Positions 16,380 through 26,377 of a DNA stretch of 64,000 nucleotides are shown here, one piece after another. Made by a program: the position numbers and the translations under genes. Positions within the stretch are counted from its first letter, which is position 1. Each line of letters starts with the position of its first letter. Below the pieces are notes generated by a model. It searched no databases. It saw nothing but the letters and a program-made list of their open reading frames with translations, and was not told the DNA's origin. The DNA is from Streptomyces tubercidicus. Its GTDB lineage: Bacteria > Actinomycetota > Actinomycetes > Streptomycetales > Streptomycetaceae. The stretch spans positions 3,782,001 to 3,846,000 of the forward strand of contig NZ_CP114205.1 of NCBI RefSeq assembly GCF_027497495.1. The letters are read 5' to 3'.

Positions 16380-17011
16380 ACGGCCCCGGCACGGGTACCG
16401 GCGGCACGGGTACCGGCCGCACCGGAGACGGCCCCGACCTCGACGGCACGGCGTCCGTACGCCCCGTGGAAGACCGTCTGCAACGGGCCTTCGCCGCCCG
16501 CGCCGAGAGCATCGGCATCCGGGATCTGCGGCCCGCCGCGCCGCCGGGACCCGGACTGCGCCGCGGGCGGCTGCGCGCTCCGCGGCAGCCCTGGCTGCGC
16601 CGTTTCGGGCTGCCGCTGGCGGCGGCCGCCGCGGCCGCCGCCGTCGCGCTCGGGTATCTGGTGACCGCCCCCGACGGCCCGCCGGACCGGCCGCTGCCCG
16701 CGCGGCCGCCGCACTCCGTCGACCCGTCACCGGCCCCCACGCCCGCGCGGCCGACCTCCCCGGCGTCGCCGAGCGCGACACAGCCGGACCGCCACCGCAC
16801 CGCTGATCCCTCCCGCTCCCCGGTCCCCGGCACCGACGGGGCACGGCCGCCGTGGACCACGGACACCCCCACCGCCCAGCCGTCCAACCGCCCGGACAAC
16901 AGCCCCTCCGGGGCCACCTCGCCACCGTCCACACCCCCGTCGGCCACCCCCACCCTCCAAGACAGCGACAAGAGCAACAAGAGCAACACCCCTACGGCTC
17001 CGGCGAGTTGA
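16376..17011 (+). CDS. Single-pass membrane protein, putative anti-sigma partner
   Basis: The 211-residue product has a Gly/Thr-rich N-terminus, a short helical segment (VEDRLQRAFAARAESIGIRD), one strong membrane span at about residues 80-102 (FGLPLAAAAAAAAVALGYLV) and a Pro/Ser/Thr-rich outer tail of about 100 residues. Its start overlaps the stop of the ECF sigma gene, the usual arrangement for a membrane anti-sigma factor. No zinc-binding HxxxCxxC anti-sigma motif is present, so if it is an anti-sigma it is not of the ZAS type. It is cotranscribed with the sigma gene. Confidence 0.65.
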   Translation: MNGPGTGTGGTGTGRTGDGPDLDGTASVRPVEDRLQRAFAARAESIGIRDLRPAAPPGPGLRRGRLRAPRQPWLRRFGLPLAAAAAAAAVALGYLVTAPDGPPDRPLPARPPHSVDPSPAPTPARPTSPASPSATQPDRHRTADPSRSPVPGTDGARPPWTTDTPTAQPSNRPDNSPSGATSPPSTPPSATPTLQDSDKSNKSNTPTAPAS

Positions 17012-17016
17012 TGACC

Positions 17017-18663
17017 TTACGGACGACCGCCGGGCGCGCCGGGGAACGCGGCACGGACCCGCCGCCCCCGCACCACTCCGAGCGCCACCACGACCAGCGT
17101 CCCGCCCGCGCACAGCAGCGCGAACAGATCGCCGGTCCGGCTGTAGAGGGTGTCCGTGCGCGGCCGCACCGGCACCTCGGCGACCAGCGTCTGCCGGTCC
17201 GCGGTGAAGTAGTCCGCCAGGCCCCGGATACGGCCCTGGTGGTCCACCGCGGTGGCGACGCCGTGCACGGACTGCCGGACCATGGCATAGCCGTACTCGA
17301 CGGACCGGAAGACGGCCCGCTGCGCGTGCAGCGATTCGAACCCCGCCCAGTCGTTGGCGGGCACCAGGATCAGGGCGGTGTCCTTGTCCGCCACCTGCCG
17401 CATCAGTTCGGGGAAGTCGGCGTCGTAGCAGATCACCGTTGCCAGCCGCCCGTATGGCGAGCCGGTGACGGGGACCGCCCCCTTGCCGGGCGTCATCGGC
17501 TCCATCGGGGTGGGGTGCGCCTTGTCGTAGGTCCAGGCGACCTTCCCCTCCGGGGTCACCAGGGCGGCGACATTGCGTACATAGGGCGGCCGCGGGGTGT
17601 AGAGGGCGAAGGCGGTGTTGACGTAGACCTGGCGTGTGCGGGCGATCTCCGCGACCCGGTCGAGCAGCCGCTGCCGGCCGTCCGCCAACACCCCGGCCTG
17701 GGTCTCCGGCCACACCACGATCCGCGCACCGGCCCGCGCCTCCCGGTCGGTGGCCGCCACCAGATCGTCGGCCACCGGCGCCAGCGCGGCACCGACCCGC
17801 CGCGGATCGGCCCGCACCAGGTTCCGCGGCCGCCACAGCTCCTGCCCGGCCGTGTGCAGCGCCCGTTGGGTGGCCCGTTCCGCGGCGCGGCCTGCGCTGA
17901 TGCCCGCGACCCGTACGGTGTCCGTCGTCGGCGCGCGCCACACCAGCCGTACGCCACCGGCGCCCAGCACCAGGGCGAGCGCCCCGGCCCACACCACCGC
18001 GCCGCGCCGGATCTCCCGCCATCGGAAACCGCGTCCCCATGCCCAGTGCGCGACCGACGCCGTCCACGCGACCACGAAGCTGACGCCGTACACCCCGGTG
18101 ACGGAGGCGAGTTGGACCAGCGGCAGAAAGCCGTGCTGGCTGAAGCCGAGCACCCCGTAGTCGCCGAAGCCGGCCAGCCGCGTGAAGAGATACTCACCGC
18201 AGACCAGCACCACCGGAAAGACCAGCGTCGACCACCCCGCGCCGGAGCGCGCCGCGACCAGCCGGTCGGCGATGAACGGCAGCGTCTGCACCACGACGAG
18301 CACCGCGAACACCGCCACTACGGACGGCACGAACACCATCCCCGTCGAGACCAGCCACGCCAACTGGCCGAGCCCCAGCGCATATCCGACCCGCAGCAGC
18401 CCGCGACGGGCCGGCCGCAGCCGGGCATAGCGCAGCAGAAAGACCGGAAACAGCCAGGCGGCCGCCGCCAGATGCCAGTTGCTGTGCACGGCGAGCACCA
18501 GCAACGCGGTGCCCGCCCCCCACAGCCACCGCCCGCCCGGCCGGGCCCGCGCCGCCCTCTCCCCACGTGCCTGCGCTCTTCCGCGGAGCCCCCGGTCCTC
18601 CCCTTCTCCCGCTCCCGCTCCCTCTCCCGCTCCCGCTTTCCTGCGCTCCCGTATCCCGAGCAC
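17017..18663 (-). CDS. Apolipoprotein N-acyltransferase-like protein (Lnt family)
   Basis: I chose GTG at 18663 because GGGGAGAGGAG lies just before it; upstream GTG 18718 is also open. The 548-residue product has five to six membrane spans in its first half, then a carbon-nitrogen hydrolase (nitrilase) domain. The catalytic triad is visible: Glu in VVWPETQAG, Lys in YDKAHPTPMEP, and Cys in VICYDADFPEL. A last membrane span follows (LFALLCAGGTLVVVALGVV). Lnt transfers an acyl chain to the N-terminal cysteine of lipoproteins at the outer membrane face. Its stop is only 5 bp from that of the convergent sigma partner gene. The N-terminus is Gly/Glu/Ala-rich and probably disordered. Confidence 0.85.
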   Translation of the reverse strand: MLGIRERRKAGAGEGAGAGEGEDRGLRGRAQARGERAARARPGGRWLWGAGTALLVLAVHSNWHLAAAAWLFPVFLLRYARLRPARRGLLRVGYALGLGQLAWLVSTGMVFVPSVVAVFAVLVVVQTLPFIADRLVAARSGAGWSTLVFPVVLVCGEYLFTRLAGFGDYGVLGFSQHGFLPLVQLASVTGVYGVSFVVAWTASVAHWAWGRGFRWREIRRGAVVWAGALALVLGAGGVRLVWRAPTTDTVRVAGISAGRAAERATQRALHTAGQELWRPRNLVRADPRRVGAALAPVADDLVAATDREARAGARIVVWPETQAGVLADGRQRLLDRVAEIARTRQVYVNTAFALYTPRPPYVRNVAALVTPEGKVAWTYDKAHPTPMEPMTPGKGAVPVTGSPYGRLATVICYDADFPELMRQVADKDTALILVPANDWAGFESLHAQRAVFRSVEYGYAMVRQSVHGVATAVDHQGRIRGLADYFTADRQTLVAEVPVRPRTDTLYSRTGDLFALLCAGGTLVVVALGVVRGRRVRAAFPGAPGGRP

Positions 18664-18893
18664 GCCGCTCTCCTCTCCCCGTACCCATCGCTCGATGCGT
18701 ACCGGCACGCTAGGAGCGGCCACCCCCACGCCACCGCTGCCATTCGGCAGGAACGACCCCCGACTTTCGTCCCGTACCGGTCGCGGCGGCGGTCCGCACG
18801 CCGGAGGCACCCCGGCACGCGTTAGCCGCGCGTTAGCCGATCGCCAGCACCCGCGCCGAAGGTCGAACACACGCCACCGTCCGGGGAGCCCCC

Positions 18894-19517
18894 ATGCGCA
18901 TCACTGTCACCACCACCCGCCGGGCCGCCACCGCAGCTCTCCTCGTCACCGCCACGCTCGCCCTGACCAGCGGCTGCCACGACGGCGGCGGCTCCCGGGC
19001 CGACGGCCCCGCCACGGCCGTGTCGCCGGCCCCCGACCTGCCCTCCTCGAACGACGGCGGCGACCCGCCGCCCGGCCCGGACGGCCAGGCGGTCTGCACC
19101 CCCGAGATGCTCAGGTTCCAGGCCGGGGCGATGCCGCGGCGGCCGCACCGCATGCTGCTGACGGTCACCAACTTCTCCGACCGGCCCTGCACCTTCGCCG
19201 CCCAGCCCTACCCCTTGCTGCGCTTCGGCGGCGACCGACGGGCCCCCCTCCCGGCCATCGAGGCCAGCGAGCCGCCGGCCGCGGTCACTCTGCCTCCCAA
19301 CAGGACCGCGTACGCCCTGATCACCACCTCCGCCGCCCGCGGGCCGGACGGGAAGCGCCACCGGGGCAGAAAGATCTCCCAGTTCGGCGTCGCCCTGACG
19401 GACCGCGCCACGCCCACCCAGGTCGGTCTGGACGGCCGCGCGCCGGTCCATGTCGACCCGCACACCGCCGCGGTGACGTACTGGCAGCCGACCCTGGCGG
19501 CCGCCCGCAAGTGGTGA
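18894..19517 (+). CDS. DUF4232 lipoprotein
   Basis: The 207-residue product starts with a lipoprotein signal peptide ending in LALTSGC, so C28 should be lipidated and the mature protein tethered outside. After a disordered Asp/Pro-rich linker, the domain from about residue 64 (CTPEMLRFQAGAMPRRPHRM, LTVTNFSDRPCTFAAQPYP) is typical of DUF4232, an actinobacterial Ig-like domain with one disulfide. GGGGAG precedes the ATG. It is divergent from the Lnt-like gene. The function of the domain is unknown. Confidence 0.85.
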   Translation: MRITVTTTRRAATAALLVTATLALTSGCHDGGGSRADGPATAVSPAPDLPSSNDGGDPPPGPDGQAVCTPEMLRFQAGAMPRRPHRMLLTVTNFSDRPCTFAAQPYPLLRFGGDRRAPLPAIEASEPPAAVTLPPNRTAYALITTSAARGPDGKRHRGRKISQFGVALTDRATPTQVGLDGRAPVHVDPHTAAVTYWQPTLAAARKW

Positions 19518-19700
19518 CGCCCGACACGGAGGCGCCATACGGTCCGGCGCCCGCCACGCGGTCCGGCACCCCCCGCGCATAGGCCGTTCGGGTCGCATCC
19601 GGCCAAATCCGCCGACCTCCGCTCCCCAAAGATCCAACTTTGCCGCCATTGATCCTTTTGCACTGCTGCGGCATGGCTGCGCCCGGTGCCGCTCGCCCGG

Positions 19701-19715
19701 TAGGCTTTCCGTGTG
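19701..19715 (+). promoter_or_regulatory. Promoter -10 of a leaderless transcript
   Basis: TAGGCT at 19701-19706 lies 6 bp before the GTG start at 19713, and no ribosome binding site is present. This is the layout of Streptomyces leaderless mRNAs. Confidence 0.6.
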
Positions 19716-20009
19716 ATCTTCAAGCGCATCGGAAACGGACGGCCGTACCCGGACCACGGCCGGGAGAGCACCCGCCAGTGGGCGGACGTCGCTCCGCGCC
19801 CGGTACGCCTCGACCAGTTGGTGACGACCAAGCAGCAGCTCGATCTCGAAACGCTGCTCGCCGAGGACTCGACGTTCTACGGCGACCTCTTCGCGCATGT
19901 CGTGAAGTGGCAGGGCGACCTCTACCTGGAGGACGGGCTGCACCGCGCGGTGCGCGCCGCCCTGCAGCAGCGCCAGGTCCTGCACGCCCGCGTACTCGAA
20001 CTGGACTGA
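19713..20009 (+). CDS. Conserved actinobacterial protein, annotated in relatives as VapB-like antitoxin
   Basis: This 98-residue protein (GTG start; N-terminus MIFKRIGNGRPYPDHGRES) is nearly invariant among Streptomyces as I remember it. The middle KQQLDLETLLAEDSTFYGDL and the segment KWQGDLYLEDGLHRAVRAAL are its signature. Databases often label it a VapB-family antitoxin, but no VapC-type PIN toxin is adjacent, so a toxin-antitoxin role is doubtful. The transcript looks leaderless. It lies upstream of a LytR C-terminal-domain gene, an arrangement I believe is conserved. Confidence 0.8.
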   Translation: MIFKRIGNGRPYPDHGRESTRQWADVAPRPVRLDQLVTTKQQLDLETLLAEDSTFYGDLFAHVVKWQGDLYLEDGLHRAVRAALQQRQVLHARVLELD

Positions 20010-20232
20010 CGCCCGGCCCCGTCGGGTCAGCGCCCCCGTCGCCGTCGGCCCACCGGCCCGGCCCCCGTTATCGCACCGCCCCGGCCCGCCCTGAACAACC
20101 GGCCGGAAACCGCCCTTTACCGCCCGACTCCACCCCACCCACCCTGCCCGAATTGACCCTTTTGGGTTGGGTCTCGCGCCACGCGTTGATCATCTAGTAG
20201 GCACGGACCTCCGCCCGCACTACGCTGCGCCC

Positions 20233-20883
20233 ATGAGCATGCTGACGCCCCCAGGCATGGGCGGTAGGAAGTACCGCATCACGGGCGACAGGTATCCGCG
20301 GATGCGCCGTCCGCGCCACCGTCGCCGGATCGTTCTCACCATCGTCGCCGCCGCCTGCGCCCTCGGTCTGGCCGGCTGGGGGACCCTGCAGCTCATCGAC
20401 GTCTTCGGCGGCCGGTCCGGCACCGCGCACGCCGCCCAGGGCGAACAGCCCTGCCGGGACGGCGCCGAGGCGGACACCGCCGAGGCGAAGACCGCCGCCC
20501 GGAAGCTGCCCGCGCCCGGCACGCTGACCGTCAATGTCTTCAACGCCACCCCGCGCTCCGGGCTCGCCAAGCGCACCGCCGATGAACTCCAGAAGCGCGG
20601 CTTCAAGATCGGCAAGGTGGGCAACGCCCCCGCCGCCTACGACAAGAAGATCAAGGGCGCCGGGATACTGCTCGGCCCCCGGGCGGCGGCCGACGGCCCG
20701 CTGAAGGTGCTCGCCACCCAGCTCACCGGCGCCCAGCAGAAGACCGACGGCCGCAAGGGCGCCGAACTCGACCTGATCATCGGCAACACCTTCAAGGCAC
20801 TGGCCACCCAGCAGGCCGCCGGCAAGTCCCTGTCCCTGCTGACCCACCCGTCCCCGGCCCCCGCCGCCGCCACCAAGTGCTGA
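20233..20883 (+). CDS. LytR C-terminal-domain membrane protein
   Basis: The 216-residue product has a basic cytoplasmic start with MRRPRHRRR, one membrane anchor (IVLTIVAAACALGLAGWGTL, about residues 36-58), and an outer LytR_C domain from about 95 (GTLTVNVFNATPRSGLAKRT, ADELQKRGFKIGKVGNAPAA) that ends near residue 195. LytR_C domains accompany cell-wall glycopolymer ligases, but here there is no catalytic LCP domain. The ATG at 20233 follows TACGCT by only 7 bp, so it may also be leaderless. A strong terminator follows. Confidence 0.85.
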   Translation: MSMLTPPGMGGRKYRITGDRYPRMRRPRHRRRIVLTIVAAACALGLAGWGTLQLIDVFGGRSGTAHAAQGEQPCRDGAEADTAEAKTAARKLPAPGTLTVNVFNATPRSGLAKRTADELQKRGFKIGKVGNAPAAYDKKIKGAGILLGPRAAADGPLKVLATQLTGAQQKTDGRKGAELDLIIGNTFKALATQQAAGKSLSLLTHPSPAPAAATKC

Positions 20884-20895
20884 CCGGACAGGGAA

Positions 20896-20930
20896 GGGCC
20901 CCGCACCAACCAACCCGTGGTGCGGGGCCC
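20896..20930. terminator. Strong bidirectional terminator
   Basis: GGGCCCCGCACCA (20896-20908) pairs perfectly with TGGTGCGGGGCCC (20918-20930) over a 9-nt loop. It separates the convergent LytR_C and upp genes. Confidence 0.9.
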
Positions 20931-20961
20931 GAACACTGAGTCAGGTGGGCAGGCAGTCCGC

Positions 20962-21597
20962 TCAGCCGGCCGTGCCGTACATCCGGTCGCCCGCGTCGCC
21001 GAGGCCCGGCACGATGTAGCGGGCCTCGTTCAGCCGCTCGTCGACCGCCGCGGTGACCACCGTCACCGGCGCCCCGGCCAGCTCCTTCTCCATGACCGCG
21101 ACACCCTCCGGCGCGGCCAGCAGACAGATCGCGGTGACATCGTCCGCGCCGCGCTCGATCAGCTCACGGATCGCCGCGACCAGGGTGCCGCCGGTGGCGA
21201 GCATCGGGTCGACGACGTACACCTGACGGCCCGAGAGGTCGTCGGGCATCCGCGTGGCGTACGTGTGCGCCTCGTAGGTCTCCTCGTTGCGGACCATCCC
21301 CATGAAGCCGACCTCGGCGGTGGGCAGCAGCCGGACCATGCCCTCCAGCATGCCCAGACCGGCCCGCAGGATCGGGACGACCAGGGGGCGCGGGTGCGAG
21401 AGCCGCACACCGGTGGTCGCCGTCACCGGGGTCTCGATGTCGACCTGCTCGGTCCGCACATCGCGGGTGGCCTCGTACGCGAGCAGGGTGACCAGCTCGT
21501 CGGCGAGCCGCCGGAATGTGGGGGAATCGGTGCGCTTGTCGCGCAGAGTGGTGAGTTTGTGCGCCACCAGCGGGTGGTCGACGACGTGGATCCGCAT
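20962..21597 (-). CDS. upp: Uracil phosphoribosyltransferase
   Basis: The 211-residue enzyme converts uracil and PRPP to UMP in pyrimidine salvage. The start [20 protein letters not shown] and the PRPP-binding loop [17 protein letters not shown] are diagnostic, as are [18 protein letters not shown] and the C-terminal [16 protein letters not shown] chose ATG 21597, the family's usual start, although the frame extends upstream. A TAGTGT box lies 8 bp before it and there is no ribosome binding site, so the mRNA may be leaderless. The context (tadA, tRNA-Ser, sigma factors) matches the S. coelicolor chromosome. Confidence 0.97.
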   Translation of the reverse strand: MRIHVVDHPLVAHKLTTLRDKRTDSPTFRRLADELVTLLAYEATRDVRTEQVDIETPVTATTGVRLSHPRPLVVPILRAGLGMLEGMVRLLPTAEVGFMGMVRNEETYEAHTYATRMPDDLSGRQVYVVDPMLATGGTLVAAIRELIERGADDVTAICLLAAPEGVAVMEKELAGAPVTVVTAAVDERLNEARYIVPGLGDAGDRMYGTAG

Positions 21598-21766
21598 GAC
21601 ATCGACACTAACCGAGCCGGAAGGCCCCGGCGCCCGCCGTGCGGTGCCCGGCAGAAGCGGGCGGCGGCGCGAGGTGCCCGGCATCAAACCACTGAAAGGA
21701 GGGAAAGGTGGCACGTACGCCCGATTGGTCGTTCCGTCACCGGGCGAGGAGCTCGCTCAAGGTGGT

Positions 21767-21991
21767 GTGCGCGTGCCCGACCGTCAGCGGACCGATGACA
21801 CCAACGACGGCGTCACCGGCGACCAGGACCCGTCCCCGGACGCCGGGAACGAAGCGGCGCGCCGACGGCGCCGCGCACAATTTCTGCGGGAACTGCACGA
21901 GGCCAAGGCATTGCGGGACCGTGTCCAGCCGCGCCGCGCGCGGGCCGAGCGGATGCGCCAGGCCGTGCGGATGCGCACATTCCGCTGGTAG
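21767..21991 (+). CDS. Small basic protein with a probable upstream frameshift
   Basis: The coding part reads as an acidic linker followed by ARRRRRAQFLRELHEAKALR and a C-terminal MRQAVRMRTFRW, a small Arg-rich helix-forming protein next to upp and tadA. I do not know its function. The only strong ribosome binding site (AAAGGAGGG, 21696-21704) belongs to a GTG at 21708 in a different frame ([20 protein letters not shown]). Codon bias suggests that frame is used until about 21765 and this one afterwards. So the real gene may be 21708-21991 with a one-base deletion, a sequencing error or a programmed shift. As annotated here, translation starts at GTG 21767 or 21773. Confidence 0.6.
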   Translation: MRVPDRQRTDDTNDGVTGDQDPSPDAGNEAARRRRRAQFLRELHEAKALRDRVQPRRARAERMRQAVRMRTFRW

Positions 21992-22201
21992 CGGAGTCCT
22001 TTGCGCCGGTAGCGGAACTCCTGCGCGCCCCCGCTCGCGCTGCGGCACGTGAGCGACATCTCTCACAACCTCCGCACGACGCAGCGCCGAAGACCCCGCG
22101 CGAACGCGTTGTTTCTGCCACGATTCCGAAGGGGCGGGACCAACGGCGTGCAGCGCCGCCCCGCCCGGCCCGGCACGCCTATGACCAGTGGGAGAGTCAC
22201 G

Positions 22202-23316
<1,115 letters not shown>

Positions 23317-23395
23317 CCGGCGTCCGGAGCCCTTGGCGGACGCCGCCCGGAATCCGATTTCGGCGCACGGCCACCCTTGGGCTAAGCTCTCTCTC

Positions 23396-23482
23396 GGTAG
23401 CGTGTCCGAGCGGCCGAAGGAGCGCGCCTCGAAAGCGCGTGAGGGGGCAACTCCTCCGTGGGTTCAAATCCCACCGCTACCG
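23396..23482 (+). tRNA. tRNA-Ser (anticodon CGA)
   Basis: The 87-nt class II tRNA has acceptor arms GGTAGCG/CGCTACC with discriminator G, a long variable arm, the anticodon stem CGCGC/GCGCG with loop CTCGAAA (anticodon CGA, reading UCG), and a T-loop TTCAAAT. CCA is not encoded. Confidence 0.97.
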
Positions 23483-23491
23483 CTCAGAGGC

Positions 23492-23525
23492 GAAGGCCCC
23501 GATCCTTACGAGGATCGGGGCCTTC
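23492..23525. terminator. Terminator after tRNA-Ser
   Basis: GAAGGCCCCGATCC (23492-23505) pairs perfectly with GGATCGGGGCCTTC (23512-23525) over TTACGA. It also ends the convergent gene at 23546. Confidence 0.9.
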
Positions 23526-23545
23526 GTCGTGTCCGGGGCCGGCCG

Positions 23546-24037
23546 CTAGTGGGCGCTGCGCCGGGTGCGCTTGCGGACGAAGCGCACCAGCAGCCAGACC
23601 GCCAGGATCACCAGCGCCAGGAAGACGACGAACAGCACGATCAGGACGATGCCGAGCTTCTTGAAGAAGCTGCCCTTCTTCTTCGCCTTCTTCTTCCACT
23701 TCGACACCTTGGACTTGGCGACCGTCGTGACCTGCGGCGTCTGGTGTGCACTGTGGTGGCGGTAGGAGACGGGCTGCGCGGGGGCGGCGGCGAGGCGTAC
23801 GGAGGACTCGGCGCCGCGGCTCGGGGCGCTCGCGGTGGTCACCGTCCGTGCGGTGTCCCCGGCGCCGCGGCCCGCCGCCGCTGCCGGTGCGACGGCCGCG
23901 GCCAGCAGACCGGCCAGCAGCGCCAGCACGACGGCCGGCCGCCGCCGCATCAGGGGCGATCGGGGGCCGCTCCGGGCGGGCCGGGCGGCTCGGGCGGCTC
24001 CGGGCGACGAATCGGGCGCGGGTGAGGCGGAGTTCAT
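23546..24037 (-). CDS. Small exported protein with Lys-rich stretch and C-terminal membrane span
   Basis: I chose the second ATG (24037) because GAAGG precedes it by 6 nt. The 163-residue product has an N-terminal hydrophobic segment (MRRRPAVVLALLAGLLAAAV) that looks like a signal peptide or anchor, then a disordered middle, a very basic SKVSKWKKKAKKKGSFFKK and a strong membrane span (LGIVLIVLFVVFLALVILAV) with a basic end. I do not recognise the family. The topology suggests an extracytoplasmic loop held at both ends. It converges on tRNA-Ser across a shared terminator. Confidence 0.7.
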   Translation of the reverse strand: MNSASPAPDSSPGAARAARPARSGPRSPLMRRRPAVVLALLAGLLAAAVAPAAAAGRGAGDTARTVTTASAPSRGAESSVRLAAAPAQPVSYRHHSAHQTPQVTTVAKSKVSKWKKKAKKKGSFFKKLGIVLIVLFVVFLALVILAVWLLVRFVRKRTRRSAH

Positions 24038-24566
24038 GGGCATCCTTCAATTCCCCCTTGGGACGAGCGTCCCGCCATTATGTGCCGCGGCCCCGCGCCT
24101 GTCTCCGCACACGACGGCGGCCCCGCCGCCGGGCCGTTTCCTGGCTTCCCCCGTGGAGACCAGGGACGGCTCGGCGGCAGGGCGCTCGGCCGGGGGAGGC
24201 GGCACCGGGGGGACGTCCGCTTCCCCCGAGGAGACCGGCCTCAAGTCCACGCCGCCGTCAGGGGACGGCGTTGGCGTGAACCCCGCAGCGAGGCCCGGTC
24301 CCGGGCCGGGGACTCCTGCCATATCCACCGGCCACCTCTCCCAGGGTGCCTCCGGGAGCCGCCCCAACAGGCAGGCGAAGGGCCCCCTTTGGTGGGCCTT
24401 TGGTCCATAAAGTCCGCATCAGCACCCGGGGACGGGCTCACCGACAGCTCGCAGACGGGCCCGCGACCTCGACTCCCGTGATCGAACACCTGTGGTTACA
24501 CTCGCCCGACTGCATCCGGGAACTGCAGGCACAGCCGTAGGGGACTGCGTAGGGGAGACGGGACTG
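24038..24566. other. 529-bp intergenic region
   Basis: No gene is supported. It contains GC-rich low-complexity sequence, a G/C stem near 24375-24405, and a TACACT -10-like box at 24494-24499, which may be the promoter of the small membrane protein at 24567. Confidence 0.45.
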
Positions 24567-24731
24567 ATGGCGCAGGCGAAGAAGATCGCGTTGTACATGA
24601 TCATTGTCTTCGTGCTGTACACGATCATCACCTCCCCGCAGCGGGCCGCCGAAATGGTGCAGATAGGCTTCGAGGGCATCTCGTCCGCCGCGCAGGGCGT
24701 CGGCGAGTTCATGACCCAGCTGATCAAATAG
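24567..24731 (+). CDS. Conserved small membrane protein
   Basis: The 54-residue protein MAQAKKIALYMIIVFVLYTI has one membrane span near its start, then an amphipathic segment (AAEMVQIGFEGISSAAQGVG). I remember close relatives in the same place upstream of the Dabb gene and sigma factors in other Streptomyces. GGGGAG lies 9 nt before the ATG. The function is unknown. Confidence 0.8.
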   Translation: MAQAKKIALYMIIVFVLYTIITSPQRAAEMVQIGFEGISSAAQGVGEFMTQLIK

Positions 24732-24864
24732 GGCCCGCCCGCCCCGTCCGGCAGGCCCTGAGGCCGCCCGGCGAACGGAGCGGCCCGCGGTCGGCCGGTA
24801 CCTCAGCCCCACGCCAGCCGGCCGACCGGACCGGCTGCGCCTCGTCCGCCGCACGGAGGCTCCC

Positions 24865-25158
24865 GTGATCCGCCACCTGGTCCTGTTCAAGCTCAATGAG
24901 GGTGTCTCCCGCGACGAGGAGCGGGTGCAGGCCGGCGCCCGCGCGTTCGCGGCGCTGGAGGGCGAGATTCCGGAGCTGACGTTCTGGGAGTGCGCCTGGA
25001 ACATCACCGACCGCCCGATCGCCTACGACTTCGCGATCAACTCGGCGGTGGCCGACAAGGACGCCCTCACCCGCTATATCGAGCACCCGGCCCACCAGGC
25101 GGCCGCTGCCCAGTGGCGCGAATTCGCCACCTGGGTGATCGCCGACTACGAATTCTGA
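24865..25158 (+). CDS. Dabb-family stress-responsive alpha/beta-barrel protein
   Basis: The 97-residue product (GTG start after GGAGG) begins MIRHLVLFKLNEGVSRDEER and contains ALEGEIPELTFWECAWNIT, DFAINSAVADKDALTRYIEH and a C-terminal EFATWVIADYEF. This is the dimeric Dabb fold, related to polyketide cyclases and plant stress proteins, with the catalytic-type histidine near VLFKL. Its role in bacteria is unclear. It is followed by a terminator and the sigF-like gene, matching the order I recall from S. coelicolor. Confidence 0.9.
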   Translation: MIRHLVLFKLNEGVSRDEERVQAGARAFAALEGEIPELTFWECAWNITDRPIAYDFAINSAVADKDALTRYIEHPAHQAAAAQWREFATWVIADYEF

Positions 25159-25196
25159 GCCGCGGCACTCCCCCGCCCCGTCCCGCCGAGCCCCTC

Positions 25197-25219
25197 GCCC
25201 CCCGTGGGCGGGGGGCTTT
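25197..25219 (+). terminator. Terminator after the Dabb gene
   Basis: GCCCCCC (25197-25203) pairs with GGGGGGC (25210-25216), followed by TTT. Confidence 0.7.
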
Positions 25220-25377
25220 GCCGCACCCCGCCCACGGCCGCCGCCCACCCGCCCCGAACCGCCCCGCAGCCACTCAACTCTCTGTTCAACACGGCGTTAT
25301 GGGGTGCTTGCACACAGTGCACATGTCTTGTGATGCTATGACCGCTTTTGCCGGATACATGCACTGTGAAGGGTGGC

Positions 25378-26187
25378 GTGACCGTGACGGCCCGTACTGC
25401 GCCCAAGGCTCCATCCCGCGAGAGCCGAAGCGCGGACACGCGGGCGCTCACGCAGGTGCTGTTCGCGGAGCTGACGGACCTGGAGCCCGGCACCCCGGAG
25501 CACACCCGGGTCCGCGCCGCCCTGATCGAGGCCAATCTGCCGCTGGTCCGCTATGCCGCGGCGCGCTTCCGCAGCCGCAATGAGCCGATGGAGGACGTCA
25601 TCCAGGTCGGCACCATCGGCCTGATCAATGCCATCGACCGGTTCGATCCGGACCGCGGCGTCCAGTTCCCGACCTTCGCGATGCCGACCGTTGTCGGCGA
25701 GATCAAACGCTACTTTCGAGACAATGTCCGGACGGTCCATGTGCCCCGCCGTCTCCACGAGCTGTGGGTCCAGGTCAACGGCGCGACCGAGGATCTGACG
25801 GTGCTGCACGGCCGCTCCCCCACCACCGCCGAGATCGCCGAGCGATTGAAGATCGGCGAGGACGATGTGCTGGCCTGCCTGGAGGCGGGCCGCTCGTATC
25901 ACGCCACCTCACTGGAGGCCGCACAGGAGGGCGACGGCCTGCCCGGTCTGCTCGACCGCCTCGGATACGAGGACCCGGAGCTGGCCGGCGTGGAGCACCG
26001 CGACCTCGTACGGCACCTCCTGGTCCAGCTGCCCGAGCGCGAGCAGCGGATCCTTCTGCTGCGTTACTACAGCAATCTGACGCAGTCACAGATCAGTGCG
26101 GAGCTAGGGGTGTCGCAGATGCATGTCTCGCGGCTACTGTCGCGGAGCTTCGCCCGGCTGCGATCCGCAAACAGGATCGACGCATAG
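25378..26187 (+). CDS. sigF: SigB/SigF-type RNA polymerase sigma factor, probable SigF
   Basis: I chose GTG 25378, preceded by AAGG; other in-frame GTGs lie at 25366 and 25384. The 269-residue product has sigma regions 2 ([40 protein letters not shown]), 3 ([20 protein letters not shown]) and 4 ([39 protein letters not shown]). Together these define the SigB/F/G group, which in Streptomyces controls stress and sporulation. By position it matches sigF, needed for spore maturation. No anti-sigma gene is adjacent. An AT-rich promoter region with TGCACACAGTGCA lies upstream at about 25309-25323. Confidence 0.85.
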   Translation: MTVTARTAPKAPSRESRSADTRALTQVLFAELTDLEPGTPEHTRVRAALIEANLPLVRYAAARFRSRNEPMEDVIQVGTIGLINAIDRFDPDRGVQFPTFAMPTVVGEIKRYFRDNVRTVHVPRRLHELWVQVNGATEDLTVLHGRSPTTAEIAERLKIGEDDVLACLEAGRSYHATSLEAAQEGDGLPGLLDRLGYEDPELAGVEHRDLVRHLLVQLPEREQRILLLRYYSNLTQSQISAELGVSQMHVSRLLSRSFARLRSANRIDA

Positions 26188-26377
26188 CCGGGACGGGCGA
26201 CCCGATCCTGCACAGATATGTCGACATGGCGCTACAGCGTGTTGCCGACATGTGACATTCTGCAGGAACCGCGTTTGCCGCGGCGCTGCCTCCGGTATTC
26301 AGGTGGAGGCATCACTCCTCGGTCCACCCCGGTCCGAGGACGCCGCAGCGACCCGACCGCGACCTCAAGGGGGTGGC

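Noticed and set aside
19713-20009. A functional VapBC toxin-antitoxin system
   Set aside because: No PIN-domain toxin is adjacent, and the gene is conserved core, not accessory.
24480-24500. SOS (LexA) box before the small membrane protein
   Set aside because: CGAACACCTGTGGTT matches only one half of the expected palindrome.
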